This document shows positions 1 to 12,800 of a stretch of DNA of 27,762 nt, one piece after another. Numbering within the stretch: the first letter of the stretch is position 1; each line of letters begins with the position of its first letter. The DNA is taken from IMG/VR virus record IMGVR_UViG_3300029927_000055, positions 1 to 27,762 of that record. One strand, 5' to 3'. Position numbers and translations under genes: made by a program. Source of the stretch: a virus. Below the pieces are notes generated by a model. That model saw only the letters and a program-made list of their open reading frames with translations. It was not told the DNA's origin and did not search any database.

Positions 1-45
1 CTCATAACGGAGTGGTCATGTGTTCGAGTCACATAGGACCCACCA
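1..45 (+). tRNA. tRNA (CAT anticodon), 3' part only, cut by the window edge
   Basis: The window opens inside the anticodon loop (CTCATAA, anticodon CAT at 3-5). There follow the 3' anticodon strand CGGAG, a 5-base variable loop, a T arm with stem ATGTG/CACAT around TTCGAGT, the 3' acceptor strand AGGACCC, discriminator A and an encoded CCA (43-45). The 5' half is outside the window, so elongator Met and Ile2 (lysidine) identities cannot be separated. It faces the convergent phage genes. Prophages often use exactly this anticodon-loop-to-CCA segment as their att core, so it is probably the host or phage-restored tRNA end at an attachment site. Confidence 0.85.
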
Positions 46-112
46 CTTTACAATCCCCCAAACAACGACATTTCAAAGAATTTATAAACTGATAAATCTA
101 TTTAAGTTTTTA

Positions 113-136
113 ATGGGTACCAAGATGGGTACCAAG
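113..136. repeat. Tandem 12-bp direct repeat, candidate integrase arm-type sites
   Basis: ATGGGTACCAAG occurs twice back to back (113-124 and 125-136). Each unit carries the palindrome GGTACC. The pair sits 67 bp from the tRNA CCA and before the last phage gene, in otherwise AT-rich non-coding DNA (46-149). Short repeated sites beside a tRNA att core are typical of tyrosine-integrase arm binding. That role is inferred; no integrase is in the window. Nothing else recognisable is seen in 46-149 and there is no convincing terminator. Confidence 0.5.
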
Positions 137-149
137 TTTGTCTTTATTT

Positions 150-824
150 TTAACACTTTTCATCTAATACAACATCCAAAATAGGTTCACTCTCTCTCTT
201 CATTAATTCCTCAAGCTGTTCTATAGTAAGGTCGTTTAACTCTTCAGGAGAGTAATTACCATTGGCATTAAATATGACAGTCTCAGGACTCTTACCAAAC
301 CTAGCTTCTTTAGCTATCTTATGTATCTCACTACTTGCTTTTATATCTGCTTGCTTGACTTTAGATATATCTTTTTTCACTTGGTTATTTAAAACGATAG
401 AACTAAGCATAGAGTTTTTAAAGAGTTGTGAGTCAAAGTAGTCAGCACCTACAGATGCTAAGAGTGTGACATCGGCTTCTACTCTTGCTTGTATCTCAGC
501 ATTTTCACTACCGACACTCAGCATTCCATCCGTTTTTATAGCACCATCTTTAGTGATACCTTGGTATCTATTGACTCTGTTTTTCATCTCATCATAAACA
601 GAAGTAGCTTTTAACTCTTCTCTGAGCTTCATAGTAGTCTGTTCTATAGTTCCAGCCTTGCATCCTTGAACCCAAATACCGCCAAACTCTTCTCTATCAT
701 CATTTTTCCAGTCACTCAGAGTAGATATCCCTACCGACTCTTGTTTTGATATGGTAGTAAGACTCATATCAAGAACCTCAAAGAGTGCTCTACATTTAAA
801 CCGTATTTCTATATCATGTGCCAT
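150..824 (-). CDS. Small-terminase-like / DUF1804-like HTH protein
   Basis: 224 residues. The N-terminal 50 or so residues (KCRALFEVLDMSLTTISKQ...STLSDWKND) resemble the helix-turn-helix of DUF1804-type proteins of Mu-like phages and of small terminase subunits, which bind the packaging site. The rest is helical and charged, and ends in an acidic tail rich in Glu (EELMKRESEP). The start ATG follows directly on the TAG stop of the giant gene, and its ribosome-binding site (AAGGGG) lies within the end of that gene, so the two are translationally coupled. It is the last phage gene before the tRNA. A small terminase here, far from the portal and with no large terminase beside it, is unusual for podoviruses. 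It could instead be another phage DNA-binding protein. Confidence 0.5.
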   Translation of the reverse strand: MAHDIEIRFKCRALFEVLDMSLTTISKQESVGISTLSDWKNDDREEFGGIWVQGCKAGTIEQTTMKLREELKATSVYDEMKNRVNRYQGITKDGAIKTDGMLSVGSENAEIQARVEADVTLLASVGADYFDSQLFKNSMLSSIVLNNQVKKDISKVKQADIKASSEIHKIAKEARFGKSPETVIFNANGNYSPEELNDLTIEQLEELMKRESEPILDVVLDEKC

Positions 825-3800
825 CTATTCCCCTTTTAGCTTTTTAAGTTCAGTTTCTAAACTCTCAGTTATCTCTTTAAACATAGTTGTTTTATTTGTA
901 TAAGCATCATTGATTAGTTTCTCTTTTTGAGTCTTACTTAAACTCTTATCATAAGAAACAACTTCTATACTAACTTTTATCTGAGTAAGTGTCTTGTTAA
1001 ACTTCTTAAGCATTTTATCAACACTTAAATAAGCTTGTTTTTCTTTATCGCTCATGTATGCTCTTATGTCTTTACCTTTATCGATAAAAGCTTCTTTTCT
1101 TTTCTTCTCATAACTAGCCTTAACCCCACTTGCCTTTTTCATTAGCTCATAGTACTTTTCACTATACTTGCTTCTAGGTTCTACCTCTCTAGCTTTAAAT
1201 CTATATGTTAAAAACTCTAAAGCATTTCTCTCAAATGGTCTTGCTCCCCACTCTTTTTTATTCCAAAGTAAATTCTCTGTAACTTCTTCTATCATTTTTG
1301 CAGTAAGTCCAAGGTATCCATCTACATAGTGTTGCAGTTTTATAGGACTCGTTCCTGTAGCCTTGCCAAACTCTCTATACATCTTTGGAGTGCTGCTAAA
1401 GTATTGGTCACTTAAGTCATCTAAATTTTGCATATTTCTAGGAACTATAGGAGAACCAGTCCAGTTAGTGTTTGTCATATCTTCAAGTATCGGCTGGAAC
1501 AAACCACTAATATCTCCAACACTAAACATATTTTTAGATCCCCAAAGAAAGTCTTTTACCGCTTGCTCTCCATGCTTAGTATAAATACCATCTACTATAA
1601 TCTCAGGAATAGTAGAAAATGCAAAACCTATATCATAAGGTCTTGGTACTTTTATATGATTATCTCCAATAAAGAAATGCCAGTACATAAGTTTAGAGTC
1701 TCGTGTAAGTTTTTTATATCTCTCATCATCTCTATTTTGAAACCATAAAGCAAGAGTAAGCCCAGCTATCATCCCACCAGTAGCATAAATCTTTATCTTA
1801 TGTGTTTGAAGCTCTCCAAGTTGATTTTTAAACTTGATTGCATTAGAAAACTGCATCTCTCCATTTAAAGAGAAAATTCTTCTTGCAGTTTTATCTATAC
1901 CATTGATACCCGCTTTCATAAAAGGAACCGTAGCCATAAACCCACTAAATGTATCGTTACCACCTTTTATGGCAAAGTCAGTACTTACCTCACGAGCTTC
2001 ATAAGAAGATTGCAGATTACTCTTACCGCTCCTTTGTGCTAAAGAAAAATCTCCAACACGAGTTCCATACTCAAATATATCAGCACCGTACTCCATAGCA
2101 CTTATAAGTTTACTAACTAAATCAAGCCCACGATTAACCTTTAGCATTGACATGGCTTGTATATCACTTCCAAGAGTTGTTCTTCTTGTTCCATATCCAG
2201 AACCACTAGCCATAAACTCTTTAAAAGTTTTTGACTTCGTTACAAAGTGATAAGCACCAGCTATTGAACTAAGTACAGGCTTAAAGTTGTTTTTACTAAG
2301 AACACTCGCAGAGATAGTATCTCGCACAAAGTTTGTTAGATAAAAAAGAGGATTATTAGTAATGTTCCAAGTCATAACATTTTTTATAGTCATGAGTCCT
2401 TGAACTAGCTCATTGTAATTAGCACTCCTAAAAGAAGTCATCGCATCAACAAGAGCCTTATCATTAACCTCAAAGTAAACAACCTTATCATCTATGATTG
2501 CACTATCTATATATGCAGTTTTAGAAGTAGGTTTATGCCCATGAGTCCAAAACTCTAAAGCCTCAGGGTTTTGTACAAGATTAGCTTCTATCTCTTTAAC
2601 ATCTATGATATTGTCACTTGTTATATCACCACTAAGTATCATTCCATCTTTACTTACAGTTATGCCAAGTTCACTCATTATAAGAGCTATCTTTTTAGCT
2701 TGCTGTTGAATATCACTTTTTACAAGCTTATCTTCTACACTCACCTTAGTTGCATAAACACCACCCATACCACTCTCTTGAAGCATCTCATAAAATACAG
2801 ATTTCCCTCGGGAAATTAGAGCCTCTTTAATATTACTTTCTATGCCATTAATAATATTTTCCATTATATCGCCTAAAGAACGAGTACCACCAGTGAGTCT
2901 TTGTCCTATAGTTGCTGGTGCTACTTCTCCAAACTGCACACTCTCAGTAACTCTAGCAAATGGAACATAGTTTTTATTAAACTCTTTGAAGTTCTCTCTT
3001 TGAGAAGTCGTAATGAGATTCATATTTACATAAAAATCAAGCATCCTATCATTAAACTCTTGATACTCATCAGAAACAGATTCAAACTCAGGATACATTT
3101 CGCCAAGGTCAAGCCCTATTTTTATCTCATCTTTACTTATAAGGTTCTCTCTACCTTGTGCCATAAGCTCATTAGCTCTCTTTGCTACAAGATAATCGCT
3201 AAAGAGTCGTACTCTCTCTTCTCCTTTAGAAGTAACAGGTGCAAATATATCATTCAAAGCTTTTCCACTATAAGATATATCTCCATTATCTTGTACAGTA
3301 GGGATTCCTATATTCATAGCACTATACATAATTGAACTAGCACCATTGACTAACTGTAAGAGCTTATAAGGACTATCAATCGCATCAGATGCATTGTCAC
3401 CTAAAACTTCTGCTTCTATGCGTTTAATGCTATGTATCTTGTCTATAGTAGCTTGTCTAAAGTTCTTCGCTATCTCTGCTTGACTTCTTTGTAACTTCTT
3501 TGCAGTTTTATTTAATTCTCCACCTTGCTTACTTCTAAGGGTTGCGTGAGAACCTTGGTGGAAGTACTGGTGTAGACCCTCTTGCAGTAAAGTCATTTTT
3601 TTAAGCAGCACTTTATCTGATGAGAGTTTTACCTCAAAGTCTGCTACCATATTTGGAGCCACAAGTTCAAGAGAATTGTAGTTAGTTAGCCATAGTCTAA
3701 CAAACTCTGCAAAACCCTCTCTTATTACATTCTTTGGGTTTGTAGTATAGCTGAGTGCTTTTACTTCTTCTTTGTTTCTAAGTATCTCAACTCTAAAGAA

Positions 3801-6800
3801 ACTATCATTCGATTTTTTAGTCTTGTTCTTGTAAAAGAAGTCTAAGTAGTGTGCCATCTCATGAGCCATTACTTCCATGTCACTATAGTTTTTTACTCGT
3901 ATAGCACTATCTTGTCTTTTGTAAACACCTAAAGCACTCTTAGCTTTTATTTTTGCTTCGTAGAGTCTATTGCCTATAATGTCTTTAAGATATACTCTTA
4001 AGCTATCAGCATTTATAGGAGCATCTATGCTTGGAAGAAGTACAGTTTTTACACCTATGTCTATAGTTCCATCTTTAGAACGAGTCGGCATATTTGAAGA
4101 AGAGTAAGTAGGTATATAGTTCGCTCCAGCTTCATCAAAACCATTAGCACGAGCATAAGCATCTGCTTCTTCTTGATTTTTTTTCTCTTTTTGAGTCATA
4201 TTGTTATTAATAGAATGGTTCATCTTGTTTTGCATATAACTATCCGAGCCACTATCGCTTACATTCTCTTCACTCTCAAGTATCTGTTGCTCTGTGTATG
4301 CAGCTTTTATGAGAGCTATATCTACATTCACACCATCTTTTGTATACTCATCAGTGATAAACTTAGTATCTGCAAGCTGTGTAGCTTGCATCTCTCTTCT
4401 CCCATCAAGCTTACTCTCAATAGTTTTTATATCATCTCTTATCTCTTGAATAGTGTTTTCATATTTTACTTTTCGAGCTTGATTATCTGAGATATACTTC
4501 TCTAGTTTAGCTTTTTTCTCTGCTACATCTTTAACAGCTTTATACTCAGGGTAGTTCTTCTCTTGCAAGTTAGACTCTACACCTTTTATTCCGTTTTCAT
4601 AGTTTACAATAGAACCCTGCTTAATTCTAATATCAGCTTCAAGTTTTGTCACTATATTTTTAAGATTGTTAGCGTCCACTACAGCATTATCTATAACTCT
4701 CTGTTTTCTAAGTTTCTCTCTCACAAATGGATCACTCTCTAAATCTATTATAGCTTGATATGGGTCAGTCATAGACTTGTTGTCTATCTTAGAAACACCA
4801 TCATTATATACAATATCAGATGTATCACTAAAACCATATATGTCGTTAAACCCTCTCTTAGCAATAACAATGTCATAACTTCTTTTATCAAAGGTTCCAA
4901 GTTGGAAGAACTTATGTGTTCGTACAGAAGCATTTTCATTACCTTGTCTTACACCACGGTTATTCCTCTGCTCTATTTCATCAGGGCGAAAAGGAATATC
5001 TAACTGATATATGTCAGTAGTTTTTCTGTTTAGGTCTACTCCAACACCAAGCTTAGATGTATTGCCTATAATGACTTTTATCTTTCCTTCATTATACATA
5101 TCCATGATTTTGTTTAACATGTCAGGTTTAATAGAACCCTTTGAGACTTTACCAGTGTTATGGTTTACAAACTCACCACCATTAACAAACACAACCTCTG
5201 TTTCATCAAAAAGACCAGTAGCTAAAACTTGCTCTCGTATCTCTTGGTGTGTAGAAGTTGTAGTACCATCAGGATTTTTTACTTTTAATCTATCTAAAAA
5301 TATTATCTGTCCGCTATCAGGGTTCTCTTTATATTGATTTTTAACAAGGTCTACTGTTTTTAATATCTTGTTGTTTTCTATCGTAGCTTCATCATTAACA
5401 ATAAGCTCTGAGAGTTCATCATGTGTAAGTTCAGACTTTCCTTTAGTGCCTATATCGTAGAGTCTCAAGTCTATAGATGCACTTCGACCTGCACCCATAG
5501 GAACAAGTGCTATCTCTATACTATCAGCAGTTATTGCACCAGATTTTAAAAGTTTACCATCTTCTATAGCTTGAATAAGTCGAGCTTGCACATCCCCAAA
5601 GATTACCTCCCCAGCTTTTGAGAGTTTCATATAGTGTTCTACTTCTATCTGCTTAGGTCGTGGTAAGTCAGGCATAGACTCAAAACCTTTATAGTCTACA
5701 TATCTATCAAGTATCTTACCTAACCACTCCAAGTTTTTCATACTACCGAGACCTTCTCTTTTTACTATCTTACCAATACTATCTGTAGTCTCATAATTTT
5801 CAATGTCATAAAAAGTATCTACAAAATCACTAGAAGCTTCTATGCCGTACTCTAAAAGGATATTCTCATCTAGGTGTTGCAGGAGTGTATATAGTTCAAG
5901 AGGTTTGTTTGGTGTTGGTGTCCCTGTGAGGAGTATTACATTGTTACCATTGTTGTTTTGAGATACATATTTACTTTTAAATCTAAAGTCATAACTTCTC
6001 ATAGAACCAAGAGTAGCAGAGTAAGGCTCTGCACCATCTTTAATATCTTTAGTAGTCAGACTCTTTCCAGCTTTATCGGAGTACTTGATAGCTATAGTTG
6101 CCCCAAGTCCACCTTTAACATCTTTACCTTGCATACCTATGTTTTTATAGTACTGCACTTCATCTGCTATAAGTCCATCAAAGCCAAGTTTTGCAAAGTC
6201 AAACTCAACCTCTCCACCATAAGCTTGTCTCAGACCTACTTTAAGAGCTTTTCTTTTTTGCTCCGCAGATACTATCTCTTTTTTATCTTTTTTACTTGCA
6301 TCATCTGTAGCACTCTCTTCTTTTATCATCTGAGCTACAAGGTCATCAACATACTCACTGAGCACATCACTAGGCAGACCAAACTTTTGAAACATTGTAT
6401 CGCCAATGATAGTAAAGTCATATCTATTATTAGCAAGGTCAAATGCCATCTGCTCTTTCTCTTCACGAGAGAGTTGTGTCCACTCTTTAGCATTACCTTT
6501 ATTCTTTCCACTCTTCACTTTTGGAAACTCGTAAACACTAGCATCAGGATACAATTCTTTAACAGTTTCTTCCCATTGTGCTATGGTATTTACAGGAACA
6601 ACAAAAAGAGGTTTTTTCATTACACTCTGATCCAAAAGGTTTTTAACTGCTACAACTGCTGTGATTGTTTTTCCTCCGCCGGGGGCAAAAGCTAAAACAC
6701 CTTTTTTATTAAAGACTATTTTTTCAGCACCCTCGGCTTGATGCCCTTGCATTTTAAAAGGTTTACCACGAAAAGACTTAGGTAAATCTCTTAAGAGTAC

Positions 6801-9800
6801 ACCAGTCATTTCAGGTCTTACATAGAAGTTTGAAAATCTATTGTACTCATCTGTAAGTATTTCAGAAAGTCCAACACTTTCTATGTATTGCATGACTTTA
6901 GGAACAAGAGTAACATTTAAAATCTCTTCCGCATCCATAGTTCTTTGGATATTTTCAGAATCACTCTCATCTTTGAGCTTTGGTGCAAGGGCTGTTTTAT
7001 TTAAGTATCTGTTATAAAGTTCAGCATGAGAAGCATTCCCATTAAAAACACTATCATTAACTTTAAGTTCTCCCTTTTGCACTGCAAGAAGTTTATCTTT
7101 TACAACACTCGGTATCCAAGACTCTCCGCCCTTAACTTTTATACTCTTGTAGGGAATCGCTTTGGGGATAATACCTTTAAGGTTTGTATATTGAGCCTTA
7201 TACTCAGCACTTGAAATATTACCACTAGCATTAAGATTTTCTAAGTTGTCTAGCTTTTTATAAACATTACCAGCATAGTACATAAATCCAAGTTGAATTT
7301 CATTCTCACCACTTTGTACAAAAAGACTTTCGCTCTTTAGCTGCTTAATATCATTTGAGTTTAAAAACTCATACGATTTAGAAGTATCTATGATGCTATC
7401 AAAGTTTGAGTAAAAGAGTGCTCTATCCATAAGAGGGCTAGATGAGTCTATCTTTATATCTCCACTATTTTTAAAACGTGTCTTTTCTCCATAAATAGCA
7501 GCAGGGTTAAAATCTTTGTCAAAGTAAGACATAAACTCTTTGAGTTTTACATCTGCACGATTAGCTTTCATAAACTTTTTAAGTCCAAGGTCATTATGTG
7601 GAGACTTCTCATATATCTCTTTATAGGACTCTATCTCACTAAGTGCATTTTCTAAGAGTGTTTTACTTTCTTGATTTACCGCATCTTCTGTTAAGGTCAT
7701 GATTCTGTTTAAGTGCAAAGCCTTATTTGTATTGTTTCCTTTGAGTTTAGTTCCAAACATTACTATCTGCTCAGAGTCCCTAAAAGTCACTACTTTGTCA
7801 AAGAGAGTAAAACTATCACTTGTAATTTCAGAGAACACCTTTGTGTCTTGAACAACTTTCATAACAAGGGCATTATTTTTAGCATAGACTCTAGCTTCAT
7901 CTAAGTCTACAAAATTGCTCTTTTCTTCTTTAGACTTTTTAAGTTTTTTATATGGCTCATAATTGAGTTTGATTTTTTCTAGATTACTCTCGCCTCGAAC
8001 TATCCAACCCTCTTTACCCATCTTAGTTTTATCTTTATCTATAAGAACTTCATCCCCTAAAAGAAACTCAGGGTTAGCTATGAAGTACTCATTCATAGCA
8101 AATCCCTCTCTAGAGCCAACATTGATAAAGAGATTGTTTATGTCATTTTGTCTTGACTCTACACCACTAGGTCTTTTTTGTATGAAGATTATATCTATCA
8201 TAGTGTCTGTATGAGAATTTTTTGCTTGACTCTTCTCAGGTAGTCTAAAAGCCCCTATTAAGTCGCCTCTATCCATAAGATACTTTCTCAAACTTCTAGC
8301 CGTAGTAGTCCCATCCATAGTACCAGTACTTGTCATAAACGCGACAACACCATTATCTTTTACCTTGTCTATTGAATGAGCAAAGTAAAAGTTGTGAATT
8401 GCTTTAAACGCTGGCTTAATAGTCATGGCATGTTCTCTCATAAGCAACTGCTCACTTGCAAAAGGAACATTAGAGATGATTAGGTCGTAGTTTTTACCAG
8501 CGAATGTTTCATAAGTTTCATCATAAAAGTTTTTTATTTGAGGGTATAACCTTTTAGTCACTTCTATATTTGTAGTGTCTATATCCACAACATCCCATGA
8601 GGCATCAGGATTAAAGCCTACAAAGTTACCACTTCCAACTGCTGGCTCTAGTACCTTGTCCATAGTGATACCAGTACTTTTTAAAGCGGAGTACATAGCA
8701 TCTACTGTTTCATAGTTTGTATAGTGTTGATTGATAGAGTTTTCATTAACTGCATCAAGCCCACCCTCTCCAGTATAGTGTCTAAGTATCTCTCTATCTG
8801 CCTCAGTTATCTCTTCTAAAGGTTTTTTGATGATGTCAAGGGCAGAAGCATTAAACTTTTTTCTCTGCCCTTTAGTTAGTTCTACTGATTCTTTACCTAC
8901 TAGGCTGTAGTTCTTTGTAGGAGTGAGTCGTTCATTAGGTTTTGGTAGTACTGTGTCTGCATTAGTTGTTTGTTGCTCATTGAGTTTATCTTCGCTAGTG
9001 GTCGGAAGTCTGTCCACTCTTTCATCTTTTGTGGGTACTTCATTTCTATTGCTTCTATCATCACTAAGTCTGTCAGGTCGTTTATCGCTGTTTGGTACTG
9101 ACTTGTCACTTCCTTTATCGCTTTTGGATTCAGGTGTTTTTTGTTTTGCAGTTGGTACTCCAGCTGTATCACTTGTTCTGTCAGTTGTTGTACTGCTTTT
9201 ATTTTCGCTTGCATTTTTTGTTTCCTCTCTTTTAATTCTATTTTCAACTTCATATATTATATCATCTATAAACTCTTTACTGTCAAGTTTATGTGTAGGT
9301 ATGAACTGATTATTACCATCAACACCACTCTTTGAAGTGGTCCTAAAAAGATGCCCACCAACAAATCCATCACTAAGAGTATAGGCATCATTATTGGAGT
9401 CACTCTTGTAATCTAAGTCATAGTTTAAAGAGACATATATCCCTATGTCACTCTTTGGTTTAAATAATTTAAAAGTAGTATTTCCTCCTGCTTCTGCAAT
9501 GTTATCACTTACTCCATTATATGAAAGTTTTTTACCCTTAGCATTCAGAGCAAACTCATATCCTAGTCTATCAGCTAGTTGTTTTACATACCTTGCTACA
9601 TCTTTTTGAATCTGCTTAGAGATTAACCTGCTTGGTATCTCATCAGTAACACCTTTAGTGCTGTAGACCTTAGCACTATCAAATATTATATCTTTTGGAG
9701 TTTGTCTATTGTCACTAGCATCGCTGTCTCTTGTGACTCTTGTTTGTCCTTTGTCAGACTTAGCTGTCTCTTGTAAGTCTGCATCGCTTCCTCTGCTAGC

Positions 9801-12800
9801 TGTGCTATCTTTTCTTCTTTGAGTTCCATCTTCATACTTTTTGATTGTATCTTTATCCAGCCCTTCATATTTTCTAAGTTCACTTTCATTTTTGTATACC
9901 TCCCTTGTTTGATTGAGTTGTTTTGCTTTAACATCTAGTGCGGTAGCCATTTCGTTTAAAGCTATTGTAGTAGCTTCATTTTTTGGTAAGTCTCCACTCT
10001 CTAGTTTGTCTATAAAGTTTTTGTACTTCTGCTCGCTACCATAGTAACTAGCCTTAGATAGTTTAGATACGAGATAAACTTTAGAAAGATTACTATACTC
10101 ATACTCAGGAGTAGAACCAGTCCAAGATGCACCCTGTCTAATACTATCTTCTTTTTGTTTATCAAGTTTAAAATCTGTCAGTTTGCCATCTTTTTTTATT
10201 TCAAGAACACTTCCATCATCATATATCTTGTAGTTTGTATCATTTATAGATACATCTGTAGTTATTTCATCTTGCTTGCTTGAGGGTACTTCTGTACTAC
10301 CATCTTCTTGGATTCCTCCTTGGAGTATCCCTCCTCTTGTAGTCTCTTGTACATCTCCATTATCTTTGGTTTTACTTTCTGAAACTCCCGTCTCACTTCT
10401 CGCTCCTTGAGTCTCTGTAGTGTCGCTTGTTCTTCTTGGGATTGTGCCATTTTCTACTCCTTTTAAGTTATTCTCTAGTAAATCATAAAGAGCTTTTTGC
10501 TCTTGTATCTCTATCTCATTTAAGTCCCATCTCCCATCAAGTTCATCAAACCTAATTATCTCTTTTACAAGATGTGGGTCTCCTGCACTATGTAAAGCAT
10601 TCATCGCTCTATCTGACAACTCCGTATATGTACCATTATTTGCATCTGTAAGTGCTGTAATTATATCACTATATTTTGTAGTATCACTCACTATCTCTTT
10701 TGCCCATGATGGAGTAATATACTCCTCACTTGCTTGTGTATCAAAAAGAGCATTTTGTCCTGTTGGTTCTAGTCCAGTAAGTGAACCCTGTTTGCTCTGA
10801 ACTTTTTTAGTATTAGTACTTAAAAAGTCATAAGCTCTTTGAGTCTCAGCAGGTGTGTTCTTGTTTTCGTAGTAAGCTCTCTCTTCTTCTGCTATGTCAC
10901 TGGTACTAAGTTTTTTGAGTCGAGCCTCTTCGCTCTTGTCTGCATCAAAAAGTTTTTTATTTGCTTGTGCTAAAGCATCTTCACTATATCCATAAAGCTT
11001 TTCATTGAGTGCGAGCTTTGCATCTATTGCACTAGGAGTAGGTTTCTTCTTCCCTCTCGCATTAGCTTGTGACTCTTCTATTGATGGTGCCGAAGAAACT
11101 ATACTAAGAGTACTTGGACTTACTGCAAACTCTACACCATCAGCATTTATTACTGCTACCTTTTTTCTATCATAATTGTATTGATTATCACTAGGTGCAA
11201 CTGTCACTATACTGCTTTTACCATCTGAAGTGGTATACTCAACTTGTTTTCCACTCTCATAAGTGCCAATATTATCAGCTTGAAGTGCGGGACTATCATC
11301 TTCATAAAGATTTTTAGCATTTTTTGGTGCTGTTTCTATTTTGGTAGCAGTAGGCTCAATAACTTGTGTCGGTTCTGCCTCTACACCTTTAGGTTCTAAA
11401 GCTATCTCTTCTGTACTTCCTATCTCTGCTTCAAGCTCTTTAAAACCTATATCAATAGCATTAAGTCCATCTTCGTTTAAAACATTGAGTCCTTGCTTTT
11501 TAGCATCTTCGACTATGACTTCTTGCATATTTATATTCTCTACTGCTTCTACAGGTACTTCTACTTCAGGATTGTTTATAACAAAGTTAGTAAACTCATC
11601 TTGAATAGTTTTTACTTTTACCTCAAGGCTTTGTTTAAACTCTATATATCCATTATCATCCACAGTAGCAACAAGACCATTACCAAGAACATCTCTCTTG
11701 TAAGTATCTAAAATATACTCTTCTCTTTGAGTCTCTCGTTTTTTTGCAGAGTACTCATTGAGTGCCATACTACCAGTTGCAGTAGCACCACTAAGAGTAC
11801 CTCCCATACCAGCACCAGCAACCACACCAGCTAAAGAATTATCTACATACTGCTCAACACTGCTAAGACCTTTCTTCGTACTTACTTCTTCTCCAAACAT
11901 CTCTAAAGGATTTTGTACCCCCTCAGTAACACCCTCTTTAATAAAACCATCTTTCATCTTTGAGCCTATCTCTTTGGCAACTTCTGTAAGTTTACCATCA
12001 AGTGCTTTTTTACCAACACTCTGGACAACATCACTAGTCATAGCTTTAAGACCGAACCTATCCAACAAAATACTTCCTATTGTAGTTGGTGCAGATATAA
12101 GGTAGTCAGTAGCATTAGGCTCTTTTCTATTTTGATTTTTTGCTCTCTTCTCAGCACTCTCTTGAAGTCTTGAAGCATAGTACAGTGGTAGGGTAGCTAC
12201 CATCTCTGCCATATCAACACTACTAGCAACTCCCTCACTTCCCACATAGTTTCCAAGCTCTTGCCAAGCATCAATATCAAACACTCCACCTGTATTAAAA
12301 CCTTTTTTTACCTCTTCCCACGAGTGAGTTGGTTTATCTTTTTTGTTGAGTTTAAACTTGTTTTGCTCATAAACAAAGTCATTTAGTTTATCACTAGCAT
12401 CTTTGAACCACTCTTTCCTTTTTTTGCTCTGAGCATCCATAGCATCAGTAGATATTCCAAGATACTCTATAGGGCTTTTAATGTTTCCTAAGATATTGTA
12501 AGTACCTTGTATTGCATTTGCAGTTAGCTCATTAGTTCTATTTACAACTCTCTTAGCTAGTTCAAAATCTCCAGACTCAGGGTTAATATAATCTTCTTGT
12601 GGTTTGATGTTGTCTTCAAATGTAGCTATATCCATAGTACTAGTGCTGTCTTGATTAAAAGAAGTATCTGGAGTCTCTATTGATAATGGTTTTTGCTTTA
12701 TAGTAGGTATACTCCCATCAATATTTGGGGCAGTTGGATTGTGAATTGACGGATCACTTACAGTATCATCTTGTATGTAGTTTTTTGGAGGGTTTACAAA

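Noticed and set aside
5958-6695. A 245-codon plus-strand frame
   Set aside because: It lies opposite the helicase part of the giant gene, has Phe/Ser/Leu/Cys-rich antisense composition and no ribosome-binding context.
8900-10450. Minus-strand frames of 117, 82 and 62 codons in another phase
   Set aside because: They lie in low-complexity linkers of the giant gene and are Gln/Lys/Glu-rich readings of the same repeats. The main frame is continuous through all three.
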